A stretch of 64,000 nt of DNA from Larkinella sp051857545 (GTDB lineage: Bacteria > Bacteroidota > Bacteroidia > Cytophagales > Spirosomataceae). Below the pieces are notes generated by a model. The model was not told where the DNA came from and did not search any database. It saw nothing but the letters and a program-made list of their open reading frames with translations. Shown here piece by piece: positions 19,301 to 27,702 of this stretch (position 1 is its first letter; each line of letters starts with the position of its first letter). The stretch is from NCBI RefSeq assembly GCF_051857545.1, contig NZ_JBPZHB010000004.1, forward strand, positions 496,001 to 560,000, written 5' to 3'. The translations under genes were made by a program, and so were the position numbers.

Positions 19301-21896
19301 AGGCGGAATGAACGCTGACCGCCGGCCCCGTTAAATTCAGTTGGTAGGCCGTCCGGGTGGCGATGTAATCTTTTTCATTCGCGGTCATCACCTGATAGCT
19401 GCCGACCTGATTCATCAGGAATGGATTAGTCAGCACATGGTTGTAGTAATAGGTATTGTTGCCACAGCCCGCATAAACCCCAATCAATCCATCATATTTT
19501 TGGGGTAAATAACCGCCATGCTCCAGGGCTTCCCAGGCAATTTCAAGGAAAATCCGTTGCTGGGGGTCCATGAGTTCTACCAGTTTCGGATTCAGGCCAA
19601 AAAAGCGGGGGTCGAACTGACTGGCACCTGAAACGACGCCCCGGGCTTTCACGTAGTTTTCGTCCTGTGTCAGTTCGGCGGGCAACGATTGGTCCAGTTC
19701 TTCGTCGGTAAAAAAGGAGATGGTTTCCCGGCCTTCCTTCAAAACTGTCCACAACTCTTCAATCGTATTGGCACCGGGAAAACGCCCGGCCATGCCGATA
19801 ACGGCGATGTCGCCCGTACTGCCCGACCGGTTTACGGTCTTTCGTTTGGGGGCGGAATTTCCTTTTTTACCTTCCAGAAAGCCGGCCAGCCCGGCTACCG
19901 TCGGGTATTGATAAATGGTTGTTACGGGCAATTCATAGGCATATTTTTCTTTCAGGCTGAGCATCATTCGCAGCGCCAAAAACGAGTTGCCACCCAATTC
20001 GAAAAAGTTATCCTGAATGCTGACGTGGTTTACCTTCAGAAGTTCTTTCCAAAGGTCTACCAGGTTGTTTTCCACTTTCGTGCCCGGCGAGATGAACTCC
20101 CTCGTTAGCAACTCGGAGGCATCGGGGTTGGGCAAAGCTTTGCGGTCGACCTTGCCGTTGCTGGTTAACGGGATTTCAGTCAGTTCCATCAACAATTGCG
20201 GAACCATGTAATCCGGCAGTTTGGACTGCAAAAACTGGATCGCGGCCTGTTTATTAAATTCTCCTTCGGGAATAAGGTATCCGATCAGGCGTTTGTCTCC
20301 GCCCGGCCCTTCCTTGGCGTCGACGACACACTGTTTGACGCCGGGAAACTGATGCAGGACGTTGTCAATCTCGCCGAGCTCAATCCGATAGCCTCTGATT
20401 TTTACCTGATGATCGATGCGGCCCAGGCAGAGGATTTCGCCGTTTTCCAGAAACCGCCCCAGATCCCCCGTGCGGTACATCCGCCCTCCCGGTGTTTGGG
20501 CAAACGGATCGGCCACAAACCGTTCCTGGGTCAACTCGGGGCGGTTCAGGTAGCCCCGTGCGACGCCAGCCCCTCCAATCCACAATTCCCCGACTTCGCC
20601 TTCCGCTACCGGTTGTTGCTGTTCATCCAGGATGTAGACCAGGACGTTGTGGATGGGGTGGCCCACGGTGATCGTTTCGCCCAGCCGGATGTGTTTCACG
20701 GTGGCCCAAACCGTTGTTTCCGTAGGTCCGTACAGGTTCCATATTTCAGCCGCTTTGCCGGTGAGCTTTTCCACCAAGTCCTGCGCCATGGGTTCGCCCC
20801 CGCAGAGCACTTTCAGGGGCAGCGATTTTTTCCAGCCTGAATCGAGCATCATCCGCCACGTGAACGGGGTGGCCTGCATGATGGTGATGTTGTGGTTCTC
20901 AATCAGGTTCAGTAAAGCGCGGCCATCACGGGAGGTGGTCAGATCGGTCAGCCGGACGGAGGCTCCCACGATCAGGGGCAGAAACAGATCGAGGCCGGCG
21001 ATGTCGAAGGAAATGGTGGTGACCGCCAGAATGGTATCGCTGGGCGTGATGCCGGGCTTATCGATCATGCTCCAGAGGAAGTTCACCAGGTTGTGGTGCT
21101 CGATAAGCACGCCTTTGGGTTTGCCGGTGGAGCCTGAGGTGTAGAGGACGTAGGCCAGATCCTGGGGCGTGAACGCATTTGAAGGAGGTTGGGTAGACTC
21201 CCGGGCAATCATCTCCCAGTCCCGATCGATAAACACCGGTTCCAATTTTTCCCGGCCCTTCAGTAGAAAACTGGAGGGGGCATCCGTAACTGCCAGACAA
21301 CTATCACTATCGGAAAGCATGTAAGCAACCCGGTCCTGCGGGTATTCCGGATCGATAGGTACATAGGCCCCGCCTGCCTTCAGAATCCCCAGAATGCCCA
21401 CCAGCAACTCTAGCGAGCGATTCAGGCAGATGGGGACAAGGGTTCCGGCCTTTATGTTCTTTTTTTTGAGATAATTGGCCAGTTGACTGGATTTATCATC
21501 CAGTTGTTGATACGTTATTTGTTGGTCATTAAAAGTCATGGCTACCTTATCCGGTGTTCTTTTGACCTGCTCACGGAATAAGGTTACGACGGTTTTATTT
21601 TCAGGAAATGGAATCATAAAATCAGGGATTGGCAAAGCCGATTTGTCAATTTCTCCCGTGCTGGTTCTGGGGAAATCTTTCAGCCAGATATAATGGGAAG
21701 GAATCATATAATCCGGTAAATGCTGTGCCAAAGCCGACCGAATGGCGGAAGTTTCCGGCTCCGTTTCTGTGGCAATCAGGTAAGCAACTAACGTTGTCTG
21801 AACTAGTTGATTCTTCCGTTTTAGTACGATTGCCTGCCGGATGCCGGCCTGTTGCTGTAAAACAATCTCGATGGTATCAGTATCATATCGTTCCAT
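16398..21896 (-). CDS. Hybrid NRPS-PKS: (A-C remnant)-A-T-KS-AT-ACP
   Basis: 1832 aa. Residues 1-93 look like the C-terminal subdomain of another adenylation domain, ending in PRTSTGEIDKSALP, with no N-terminal core. A full A domain follows (98-590; LYTSGSTGKPKGV 251-263), then a carrier (S638 in LGGNSFL), and a ketosynthase (696-1120) with C866 in HSACSTS, H1002 in EAHGTATP and H1041 in KSNMGH. The acyltransferase (about 1225-1520) has S1322 in GHSIGE and the HAFHS motif (1418-1422) typical of malonyl-CoA selection. An ACP (S1648 in GLDSLL) and a Pro/Ala-rich tail end the chain. No KR, DH or ER is present, so the beta-keto group should persist. Confidence 0.93.
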   Translation of the reverse strand: MERYDTDTIEIVLQQQAGIRQAIVLKRKNQLVQTTLVAYLIATETEPETSAIRSALAQHLPDYMIPSHYIWLKDFPRTSTGEIDKSALPIPDFMIPFPENKTVVTLFREQVKRTPDKVAMTFNDQQITYQQLDDKSSQLANYLKKKNIKAGTLVPICLNRSLELLVGILGILKAGGAYVPIDPEYPQDRVAYMLSDSDSCLAVTDAPSSFLLKGREKLEPVFIDRDWEMIARESTQPPSNAFTPQDLAYVLYTSGSTGKPKGVLIEHHNLVNFLWSMIDKPGITPSDTILAVTTISFDIAGLDLFLPLIVGASVRLTDLTTSRDGRALLNLIENHNITIMQATPFTWRMMLDSGWKKSLPLKVLCGGEPMAQDLVEKLTGKAAEIWNLYGPTETTVWATVKHIRLGETITVGHPIHNVLVYILDEQQQPVAEGEVGELWIGGAGVARGYLNRPELTQERFVADPFAQTPGGRMYRTGDLGRFLENGEILCLGRIDHQVKIRGYRIELGEIDNVLHQFPGVKQCVVDAKEGPGGDKRLIGYLIPEGEFNKQAAIQFLQSKLPDYMVPQLLMELTEIPLTSNGKVDRKALPNPDASELLTREFISPGTKVENNLVDLWKELLKVNHVSIQDNFFELGGNSFLALRMMLSLKEKYAYELPVTTIYQYPTVAGLAGFLEGKKGNSAPKRKTVNRSGSTGDIAVIGMAGRFPGANTIEELWTVLKEGRETISFFTDEELDQSLPAELTQDENYVKARGVVSGASQFDPRFFGLNPKLVELMDPQQRIFLEIAWEALEHGGYLPQKYDGLIGVYAGCGNNTYYYNHVLTNPFLMNQVGSYQVMTANEKDYIATRTAYQLNLTGPAVSVHSACSTSLLAIAQAVDSLRNGQCDVALAGGSSIRAPLMSGHLYEEGSIYSRDGHCRSFDSDAQGTVFSDGAGVVLLKNAEAAQQDGDTIYAIIKGTGVNNDGSGKGSFTAPSAEGQAGAIRMAIDDARIDPATISYVEAHGTATPIGDPIEIEGLKMAFGNQVPTQYCAIGSIKSNMGHLDAAAGVAGFIKTALALHHKQIPATLHFSTPNPSIDFANSPFFVNTAFGAWPASVSNPDQPRRAGVSSFGVGGTNVHIVLEEFVGEGVMPLTDPAEPQRPVQLITWSAKSTASREAYGQLLAVHLTQNRTLNLADVAFTLQTARADFNHRRFVTATSTEALIGQLRNENIPASSQKTLQEPPGDVVFLFPGQGAQYLNMGRDLYENEPVYKQAVDHCADLLREHLEVDIRQVLFPDETNRETEERLKNTRFTQPAIFVTEYALARVWLSWGIEPTVFCGHSIGEFVGAHLAGIFSLEDAIRLIAVRGRLVSELPTGSMLSVRAGAEQMTALMPETLSVAAFNSHSLCVVAGEDEEIACFARLLDQKEIPNRVLATSHAFHSNMMDSVVPVFEKTVQQVRLQHPRKPVISTVSGTWLTDAQATDPAYWATHLRLPVRFADALDSVFELNRPVLLEVGPGSGLTTLARQQAGSKPAALATSLDRKGVSTDYQALLNGLGQVWLQGLEPDWHAFYRHQNRAKADLPTYAFDRKRYWVDPPKPAASAISSSVGSGEQSQVTANRPEVARPQTNSRKEILIQIVREKLKNASGIAVDQMRPELSFYEMGLDSLLLTQVSSTLKKEFGLPITFRQLNEEYGTLDALVAYLDRDLPAGAYEPQTPAPESQPAPALAQTGTAVVNRDPAMDQMARQLQILTEKIEYLQNTLQNLPSLASQAVLPGLNGAGKTSSVKTPEAVVERPKTVLKMPRSERSFPDYAFTEPPVPGARLGKDRDGNPAWFISDPEKPGSYLQIIL

Positions 21897-22659
21897 TCAA
21901 TATTGATTTTAAAACGTTCAGGAATTTACAGTATTCATCCCGGATGAAGGTGAAATCGTACTTATTTAGTATGGCGAAAAAGGCAATAACGTTAACGGAT
22001 ATAACTCCAGATAAACTTTTTAATCGTAAAAGAGTAGTACGGGAATGAGATGCACATACAAACCATTGGGTTTGTTGTGACATGCGATGTGTGTGTAATA
22101 AAAAAAGACTCTTGCTCAAGTAAGATGGTACGATGGTGGCAATCTTAAGCAGATCGCATGGTTTCATCTATTAAAAAACGATGACATTGCAAATTAAATA
22201 GTAATTAAAATAATTCGCACGATTACTTGTAAATTATTTTCAACAAATTAAGTATTTATCCTCATAACAATCGCTGTCTGCTGCTGCAAATTCTAAATAA
22301 ATACCAGACACAGGATCAGGGCGGAATGCGCTAAAAAGACCACTCCAACACGGAATTAGCCCTTCTCGTTTGGTTTAATCCTACAAAATCTGGTAGAAGT
22401 CTTAATAAGCACCGTCGTACGATGAATGGATACGAAAAAGAAAGGTGTCAAGTGACTTTCAGCTATAACATCTGATAAGGTGAGCACCTGGAAGTCGAAC
22501 TTTTTTGCTTATGGGCAAGAGAAGGGGAGAAGAAGGCAGAGGACTTTCAAAACTAGCAAACGGCGATTTGATTTTCTGCCAGGCAAACTGGGGCGGGTAG
22601 TTTCAAGCCGCTTGAAACTGGCAGAAAATTCCTGTCCTGTATGGTATAATCGTAAACTT
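21897..22659. other. AT-rich intergenic region upstream of the NRPS-PKS operon
   Basis: About 760 bases without a convincing gene. It must hold the promoter of the minus-strand assembly line. A nested hairpin is visible at about 22573-22629: TCTGCCAG pairs with CTGGCAGA and encloses TTTCAAGCCGCTTGAAA. No sequence encoding the missing first part of the N-terminal adenylation domain was seen here. Confidence 0.5.
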
Positions 22660-22713
22660 AGCGTTGAGAATGACGTTATTTTCGGGATTAAAAATAACGT
22701 CGTTCTCAACGCT
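22660..22713. repeat. Inverted repeat carrying AACGTC/GACGTT motifs
   Basis: Arms 22660-22682 and 22691-22713 are reverse complements at 22 of 23 positions, with an 8-base loop. Both arms contain the GACGTTATT/AATAACGTC word that recurs around the neighbouring partition genes. It lies just past the 3' end of the small partition partner and could be a terminator, part of a centromere-like site, or both. Confidence 0.65.
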
Positions 22714-22724
22714 GAAAAATACGT

Positions 22725-23045
22725 CTAAAATAACGTCAAATTGTATTTCTTTTTTTCGCGTTCGATCTTTTCCTGAATGGCTTCAATCACCCAGTCGTGA
22801 ACGGAGATCGTAATTTTCCGGCTGCGGCTCCGGGGGCGTTTGTCTCGGAGTTGTTTGATGGTCTCCATTTCGGAGGCTGTCATTATGAGTTTAATACTCT
22901 TCATCTCCTCCGGGTCGTCCTGACCCATGCGGTTTTTTGCGGTTGGACTGCCCCCCTGGCTGATGAATTGCTGGATCTTTTTCTCGGATACCTTTCGGAT
23001 GGGTTGTTCCGGTTTTGGCGGCTCCGGGGCTTTTGAAATGGCCAT
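22725..23045 (-). CDS. Small basic protein downstream of ParA (ParB-like partner candidate)
   Basis: 106 aa. The Pro/Lys-rich N-terminus is followed by MKSIKLIMTASEMETIKQLR and a C-terminal stretch (ITISVHDWVIEAIQEKIERE) that could form a strand-helix-helix DNA-binding fold. Small basic proteins next to ParA serve as centromere-binding partners in type Ib/III-like plasmid partition loci. That role is inferred from position and from the repeated AACGT motifs on both sides, not from a recognised domain. The gap to the ParA stop is about 50 bases. Confidence 0.6.
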   Translation of the reverse strand: MAISKAPEPPKPEQPIRKVSEKKIQQFISQGGSPTAKNRMGQDDPEEMKSIKLIMTASEMETIKQLRDKRPRSRSRKITISVHDWVIEAIQEKIEREKKKYNLTLF

Positions 23046-23094
23046 AACAGACGTTTTTTAAGAGGTTAAAAATAACGTATTTTTCAACGTTATT

Positions 23095-23760
23095 TCAGAC
23101 GTTTATTTCTGCGCCTAATTTTTCCATAATTATCTTGAAAACCATCGTGATTTCGTGAATGGCTTTCTGGTCAGCAGGCTGGTTTTCGATGACGCCAAGA
23201 CCATTGCTGGAGGCATTGGCAAAACTCTTGCGTGAAACGATGGGCGGTCCCACGTATTCGATGACGCTGCTTTCCTGCAGCAGTTCTGCCGAGTCTTTGT
23301 TGTCGGTGCCTTTCGGATCGGCCCGGTTCAGAAGGGCAAACGCGTGAAGGTCGGTGGGTTTCAGCGCACGGACTTCTTTCACCAGCGTCTCGACGTCGGC
23401 GATGGTCCACAAATCGAAACTGCGCGGGTTAAAAGGAACCAGCAGTGCATCCGATACAAACAGGGCCGCCCGCTGGCTCATCGTATCGCGTCCCCCGGAG
23501 TCGATGACAATGTGATCGAACTTGGGTTTGAATTTTGCCACCTGCTGGCGGACAGCATCACCGGTCAAAACCGTTGCTGTATAACCGCTGTTTCCGTCGG
23601 TGTTCACTTCCCGCCATTTGGAAAATTTGGTGGCCGTCTGCTGTTCGTCGGCATCCACCAGCAACACATCAAAACCCTGTTTGGACAACCATACGGTGAG
23701 GTTTGTAGCAATGGTAGACTTCCCGCTACCCCCCTTAATGCCACCTAGAGTAAAAATCAT
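23095..23760 (-). CDS. parA: ParA/MinD-family partition ATPase
   Basis: About 221 aa from the ATG at 23760 (MIFTLGGIKGGSGKST); an ORF from 23811 adds 17 unlikely residues. The deviant Walker A KGGSGKST has the signature lysine, Walker A' is VLLVDADEQQ, and HIVIDSGGRD provides Walker B. There is no N-terminal HTH, so this is a short type Ib-like ParA, which usually needs a separate DNA-binding partner. Its occurrence away from the chromosomal origin genes and next to a small basic ORF suggests a plasmid or mobile-element origin. Confidence 0.9.
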   Translation of the reverse strand: MIFTLGGIKGGSGKSTIATNLTVWLSKQGFDVLLVDADEQQTATKFSKWREVNTDGNSGYTATVLTGDAVRQQVAKFKPKFDHIVIDSGGRDTMSQRAALFVSDALLVPFNPRSFDLWTIADVETLVKEVRALKPTDLHAFALLNRADPKGTDNKDSAELLQESSVIEYVGPPIVSRKSFANASSNGLGVIENQPADQKAIHEITMVFKIIMEKLGAEINV

Positions 23761-23772
23761 ACTGTTCAGATT

Positions 23773-23839
23773 AACGTTGATTGAAACGTCAAATATACTG
23801 CAAAGAATCACCTTATAAAAAACGTCTTAATTAACGTCA
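23773..23839. promoter_or_regulatory. Cluster of AACGT[C/T] motifs upstream of parA
   Basis: Four motifs occur in 67 bases: TTAACGTTGA, GAAACGTCAA, AAAACGTCTT and TTAACGTCAA. Similar sites occur between parA and its partner (about 23050-23110: AGACGTTT, TAACGTAT, CAACGTTA, AGACGTTT) and past the partner (22660-22740). Iterated sites in the promoter and flanks of a par locus are expected for binding by the partner protein, for autoregulation or as a centromere. Confidence 0.6.
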
Positions 23840-23840
23840 A

Positions 23841-23954
23841 ATGGAAGGTGAAACGAAGACCAGTTCTCTTACCTGGGAGAGTGAACGGCTGAAATCTGAC
23901 CTACTGGAAGCGAAGATGATGGCTCTAAAAAAGGTAGTCGAAAGAAAGGGTTAG
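23841..23954 (+). CDS. Possible 37-aa helical ORF
   Basis: ATG at 23841 to TAG at 23954 encodes a short, charged, helix-prone peptide (begins MEGETKTSSLTWESERLKSD). It follows the AACGTC cluster directly on the opposite strand from parA. No family is recognised. It could be chance or the remnant of a longer gene. Confidence 0.25.
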   Translation: MEGETKTSSLTWESERLKSDLLEAKMMALKKVVERKG

Positions 23955-24064
23955 AGAGCTTTTTTGTTGTCAATGTTACTTCATCCTTCTATATTTAGCC
24001 TAATTCAATTGATAATTTTGAGTTTTAGCAATATTTCCAAATTTTACACCTAAAATTTCTATTT

Positions 24065-25507
24065 ATGTTCCAGATAAAGTCAGCATTTATGCTGTTGGTA
24101 GTAGTATTGTTGGGTCAATCCGCGCGCGCTCAAAAAGAAAAAACAGCGGCTATTTCTCAATTAGACAAACAATATTCCCATTATTCGGCTCTCGCGCAGC
24201 GAATCTGGAAACTGGCTGAGCCTGGTTATCTGGAAAACGAAACCAGCAAACTGCTCCAGAAAGAATTACAGGATCAGGGTTTCAGCATCACGACGGGCGT
24301 GGCGGATATGCCTACGGCCTTCGTGGCCAGTTTCGGGAAAGGCGCACCGGTGATCAGTATTCTGGCTGAAATGGATGCCCTGCCCGGTTTGTCGCAGGAT
24401 TCCGTGCCGGTGCGCAAACCGCTCGTACCGAATGCCTATGGTCACGCCTGTGGGCATAATCTGTTCGGAGTGGGTTCGGTCGCTGCGGCCATAGCGGCCA
24501 AAAACTACCTGCAGCAGTCCGGTAAATCTGGCACGATTCAGTTGGTAGGCACTCCGGCCGAAGAAGGCGCGGGTGGTGGTAAAACGTATCTGGTCAAGGC
24601 GGGTCTTTTCGATAAAGTCGATGCGGTGCTGCACTGGCATCCGGGCGATAACAACAGCGCGAGTCCGTCGTCCTCGCTGGCCTACCGCGTTGCTACCTTT
24701 CAGTTCAACGGATTGGCCGCCCATGCTGCAGCCGCTCCCGAAAAAGGCCGGTCGGCCCTCGATGCCGTCGAAGCGATGAACTACATGGTCAACATGATGC
24801 GTGAACACGTGACGTCCAGCACCCGGATTCACTATGTTATCAAGAAGGGCGGTCTGACGTCCAACATCGTTCCCGACTACGCCGAGGTGGAATACACCAT
24901 TCGCCATCCGTCGGCAAAAGGCCTGGAAGAAGTGTGGGCGCGGTTGATGAAAACCGCTCAGGCGGCTGCGCTCGGCACCGAAACGACGATGACCCACGAA
25001 GTGATGGCGGGGCTCTATAACCTGCTGCCGAATGAAACCCTGGCGAAGCTCATGCAAAAAAATCTGGAGCAGGTAGGGGGCAACAAGTATACGCCCGCCG
25101 AAACGGAATTCGCCAACAAAATCCGTAAAACCGTTAATTCGGAAAGTCTGCCGCCCTTAAGTCGCGCTTCCGACATTCAGCCGTATGCCCTGAACGGTGT
25201 GGGTTCGGCGTCCACGGATGTCGGAGATGTCAGTTGGGTGTTGCCAACGGTCGGGCTGTCGGCGGCCACCTGGGTGCCGGGCGTTCCGGCGCATAGCTGG
25301 CAGGCCGTAGCTTGCGATGGCATGTCGATCGGTTTTAAAGGCATGCTGGTGGCGGCCAAAACCATTTCGCTGACGGCCATCGATCTTTTTCAGCAACCGG
25401 CCGTCATCGAGCAGGCCAAAGTTGAATTGAACAAAGCGCGGGGCGAAGGGTTCGTCTACAAATCGCTGGCCGGTGATCGGAAACCACCACTGGATTACCG
25501 GAAATAA
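24065..25507 (+). CDS. Secreted M20 family amidohydrolase (AbgB-like)
   Basis: 480-aa metallo-amidohydrolase with signal peptide (MFQIKSAFMLLVVVLLGQSARAQ). The catalytic domain holds ILAEMDALPG and YGHACGHNL, the AbgB/HipO-type metal-binding pattern, followed by GTPAEEGAGGG. The lid/dimerisation domain includes NGLAAHAAAAPEKGRSALDA. Relatives cleave p-aminobenzoyl-glutamate or N-acyl amino acids; the substrate here is unknown, and periplasmic location is inferred from the signal. It ends 17 bases before the convergent M15 peptidase stop. Confidence 0.88.
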   Translation: MFQIKSAFMLLVVVLLGQSARAQKEKTAAISQLDKQYSHYSALAQRIWKLAEPGYLENETSKLLQKELQDQGFSITTGVADMPTAFVASFGKGAPVISILAEMDALPGLSQDSVPVRKPLVPNAYGHACGHNLFGVGSVAAAIAAKNYLQQSGKSGTIQLVGTPAEEGAGGGKTYLVKAGLFDKVDAVLHWHPGDNNSASPSSSLAYRVATFQFNGLAAHAAAAPEKGRSALDAVEAMNYMVNMMREHVTSSTRIHYVIKKGGLTSNIVPDYAEVEYTIRHPSAKGLEEVWARLMKTAQAAALGTETTMTHEVMAGLYNLLPNETLAKLMQKNLEQVGGNKYTPAETEFANKIRKTVNSESLPPLSRASDIQPYALNGVGSASTDVGDVSWVLPTVGLSAATWVPGVPAHSWQAVACDGMSIGFKGMLVAAKTISLTAIDLFQQPAVIEQAKVELNKARGEGFVYKSLAGDRKPPLDYRK

Positions 25508-25523
25508 AGTCTGGGAGGAGTCT

Positions 25524-26306
25524 TTACATCAGCCTGGCTATTTCAAAGTGCATGCCGTCGAGCCGGGTAAAGTGACCACCCCAGTAAAAACCGTGTTTGT
25601 TGGCAATCGGGACCAGTTCGCGCAGACTCCCTTTTTTTCCGACGAGAGCGGGCATCGTCGACAGCATGTTCTGGGGTACATTGATATCGAAAGCCGTACC
25701 GAAAGCGTGGTTGCTCAACTCGGTGCGGCTGCCCCGGACAAACCGGGGTACGAACGATCCGGCGTAGCTCAACACCAGATCGATCAAGCCCTCGTTCTCC
25801 CACTCGGCCCACATAGACACCAGTTGGGGAGTAGCCAGATGGTGAAATCGAATGGTGCCATTGGCCGGAGCACCGGTTTTTCCGATCAGTTGCGGTATGG
25901 TTACTTTGACGATGTTTTTGGATTCCCAGTCGTCCAGGATCTTGATGTTTTCCGGATTTCCGGGAATGGGGGCAGCCGCGAATTTAAACTTTCCGAACAG
26001 TGCCTGACGGGCGGTTAGGCCAGCAAGTGGGGCGAAATCGGGTTTCTGAGGCCAGTTGGGTCCTTCTTTGGCCGGGTCGGGGTTGGTCAAAACCGGGAAG
26101 CCCAGTTGCATGGCAACGCCGACGGTTTTGTTGCCGACAACGCCATCGTCCAGCAGGTTATTTTTCTTCTGAAAAGCAACCGTCGCTTCGTGCGTCCGCA
26201 GGCCAAACTTGCCATCGGCCACACCGAGTTCAAAACCCTGCCCGATCAGGAATAATTGCCATTTTTTAACGTCGGCTCCTTTGCTGTTTTGTTTGAGGAC
26301 TTGCAT
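25524..26306 (-). CDS. Peptidoglycan-binding M15 family peptidase
   Basis: 260 aa. An N-terminal PG_binding_1 domain (about 1-75; KWQLFLIGQGFELGVADGKF) precedes a VanY/CwlK-like M15 domain. The zinc motif is visible as LSNHAFGTAFDINVP and the final ligand as GMHFEIARLM, with GFYWGGHF between. Predicted to cut peptide cross-bridges or D-Ala-containing stem peptides. There is no signal peptide, as in many phage-type and stand-alone endolysin-like proteins, so export or a lytic role is unclear. Confidence 0.86.
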   Translation of the reverse strand: MQVLKQNSKGADVKKWQLFLIGQGFELGVADGKFGLRTHEATVAFQKKNNLLDDGVVGNKTVGVAMQLGFPVLTNPDPAKEGPNWPQKPDFAPLAGLTARQALFGKFKFAAAPIPGNPENIKILDDWESKNIVKVTIPQLIGKTGAPANGTIRFHHLATPQLVSMWAEWENEGLIDLVLSYAGSFVPRFVRGSRTELSNHAFGTAFDINVPQNMLSTMPALVGKKGSLRELVPIANKHGFYWGGHFTRLDGMHFEIARLM

Positions 26307-26796
26307 GGTTACGGTGCGTTGGAAAAAGAAAGATACGGTTCACCAACGGGGTTCCATACCGATGGAGAATAGCCCGGTTTGAACGTGCCTGGTCAGGAAT
26401 ACAGTACTGAAATAGAATGGAGAAAATAATAACGTTGAGTAATGGTAGCTTTTTTTAAAAGAAACGAACGGTTTAACGGTACACGTAAATAAAATGGTTA
26501 ACAGTAGGGTATCTGTAATGAACCGGAATCACATTATAACTTTAAATCACCGTAGTTTAAACGGGTAACAAAAAAATAATGTCGGGTTTGTACTTCGTAT
26601 TGCTTGACCGATTGATGATCATGACTAAACGTACAAAAACTTTTTAAAGGATTACGCCTTGTATTTAGCAAACGGTAAAGATCCCCGCTTTTACGCTTTG
26701 AACACCGCTGTCGAGCGGATTCTTTGTGTTCTCGACTATCCTGAATCAATCTATTTTTATTCTGGCTGTCGAGTGAATTTTATCTTAACCGAAGAG
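26307..26796. other. Intergenic region, no gene seen
   Basis: About 490 bases, AT-rich from 26400 to 26660, between the start of the M15 gene and the stop of the PD40 gene, both on the minus strand. It should contain the M15 promoter. Short ORFs here have no protein-like features. Confidence 0.45.
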
Positions 26797-27702
26797 TCAA
26801 CGCGCATCCTTCAATCCGTCGATTACCGCTGTTTCCACCCAAAAAATATCACCGTCCCGGGAAAAGAACAGGTATTTTCCATCATTGGTCAGGAAAGGAC
26901 AAAACTCGTAGGCACCGGTATTGATCGCAGAACCCATGTTTTTTGCTTGTTGCCACTCGCCGGTGTTGTTCTTGAAGCTGATGTATAAATCGCCTTTGCC
27001 AAACCCGTCCGGGCGCTCGGCGCAGAAAATGACGAATTGTTCATCCGGTGACACGAAAACATCGGCTTCGTAATGGGTTGTGTTGACAGCAGGAGGTAGA
27101 GGCTGGGAAGCCTGGAATTTCCCCATTACAGACCGGGAAAACCGGATATCATAATTCTTATCCGTTGAGGCATCGGTGCCGCCATTCGACGAAAAATACA
27201 TCGTACCCGCTTTCGTGATGGACATGTAATACTCATTCTTGCTGGTGTTGATGGCGGTTCCGGCATTAATCGGCACAGTCGACCAACCGTCTTTTTTTCG
27301 CTCAAGATACCAGATGTCAAAATCCTTCTTCTGGCCCTGCCCATCGACCGCCCGATCCGAAATAAAATACAAACGATTTCCATCCGGCGATAAAAATGGA
27401 TCATTGTACTCGTATCGATCACTGCCAATGACGGTTTTGGGCGCGGTCCAGGCCTTGTTTTCAAACCGTATGCACCGAATCTGGGGTTTTTTATTGATGA
27501 TAACTGCGTAATAAAATTCCGTACCGTCGCTCGAAAAAACCGACCCATATTCGTAATGATCTTTCAATGAAACCAGGTCAGGGGCAAATACGCTGGGTAT
27601 CCGGCCCGGCAGATTCTGATTCAAATACGAGGTGGTTTTTTGCGCTTGCAACGAACCGGAGCAAATGAGTAATAGCGCAAGTACTGTCCGTAAACAATTC
27701 AT
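26797..27702 (-). CDS. Secreted PD40/TolB-like beta-propeller protein
   Basis: 301 aa with signal peptide (MNCLRTVLALLLICSGSLQAQ). At least four propeller blades of the PD40 type are visible: FLSPDGNRLYFISDR, ITKAGTMYFSSNGG, FVSPDEQFVIFCAERP and FLTNDGKYLFFSRDG. Proteins of this build in Bacteroidota are periplasmic or surface proteins, often tied to OmpA-like domains that are absent here. The function is not predictable. Confidence 0.82.
   Translation of the reverse strand: MNCLRTVLALLLICSGSLQAQKTTSYLNQNLPGRIPSVFAPDLVSLKDHYEYGSVFSSDGTEFYYAVIINKKPQIRCIRFENKAWTAPKTVIGSDRYEYNDPFLSPDGNRLYFISDRAVDGQGQKKDFDIWYLERKKDGWSTVPINAGTAINTSKNEYYMSITKAGTMYFSSNGGTDASTDKNYDIRFSRSVMGKFQASQPLPPAVNTTHYEADVFVSPDEQFVIFCAERPDGFGKGDLYISFKNNTGEWQQAKNMGSAINTGAYEFCPFLTNDGKYLFFSRDGDIFWVETAVIDGLKDAR

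Noticed and set aside
22480..22728. 82-aa ORF upstream of the partition locus
   Set aside because: Runs through the nested hairpin and the 23-bp inverted repeat; the coding appearance is due to the repeats.
26534..26749. 71-aa minus-strand ORF in the gap before the M15 gene
   Set aside because: Irregular composition, no start context, overlaps AT-rich promoter-like sequence; not protein-like.
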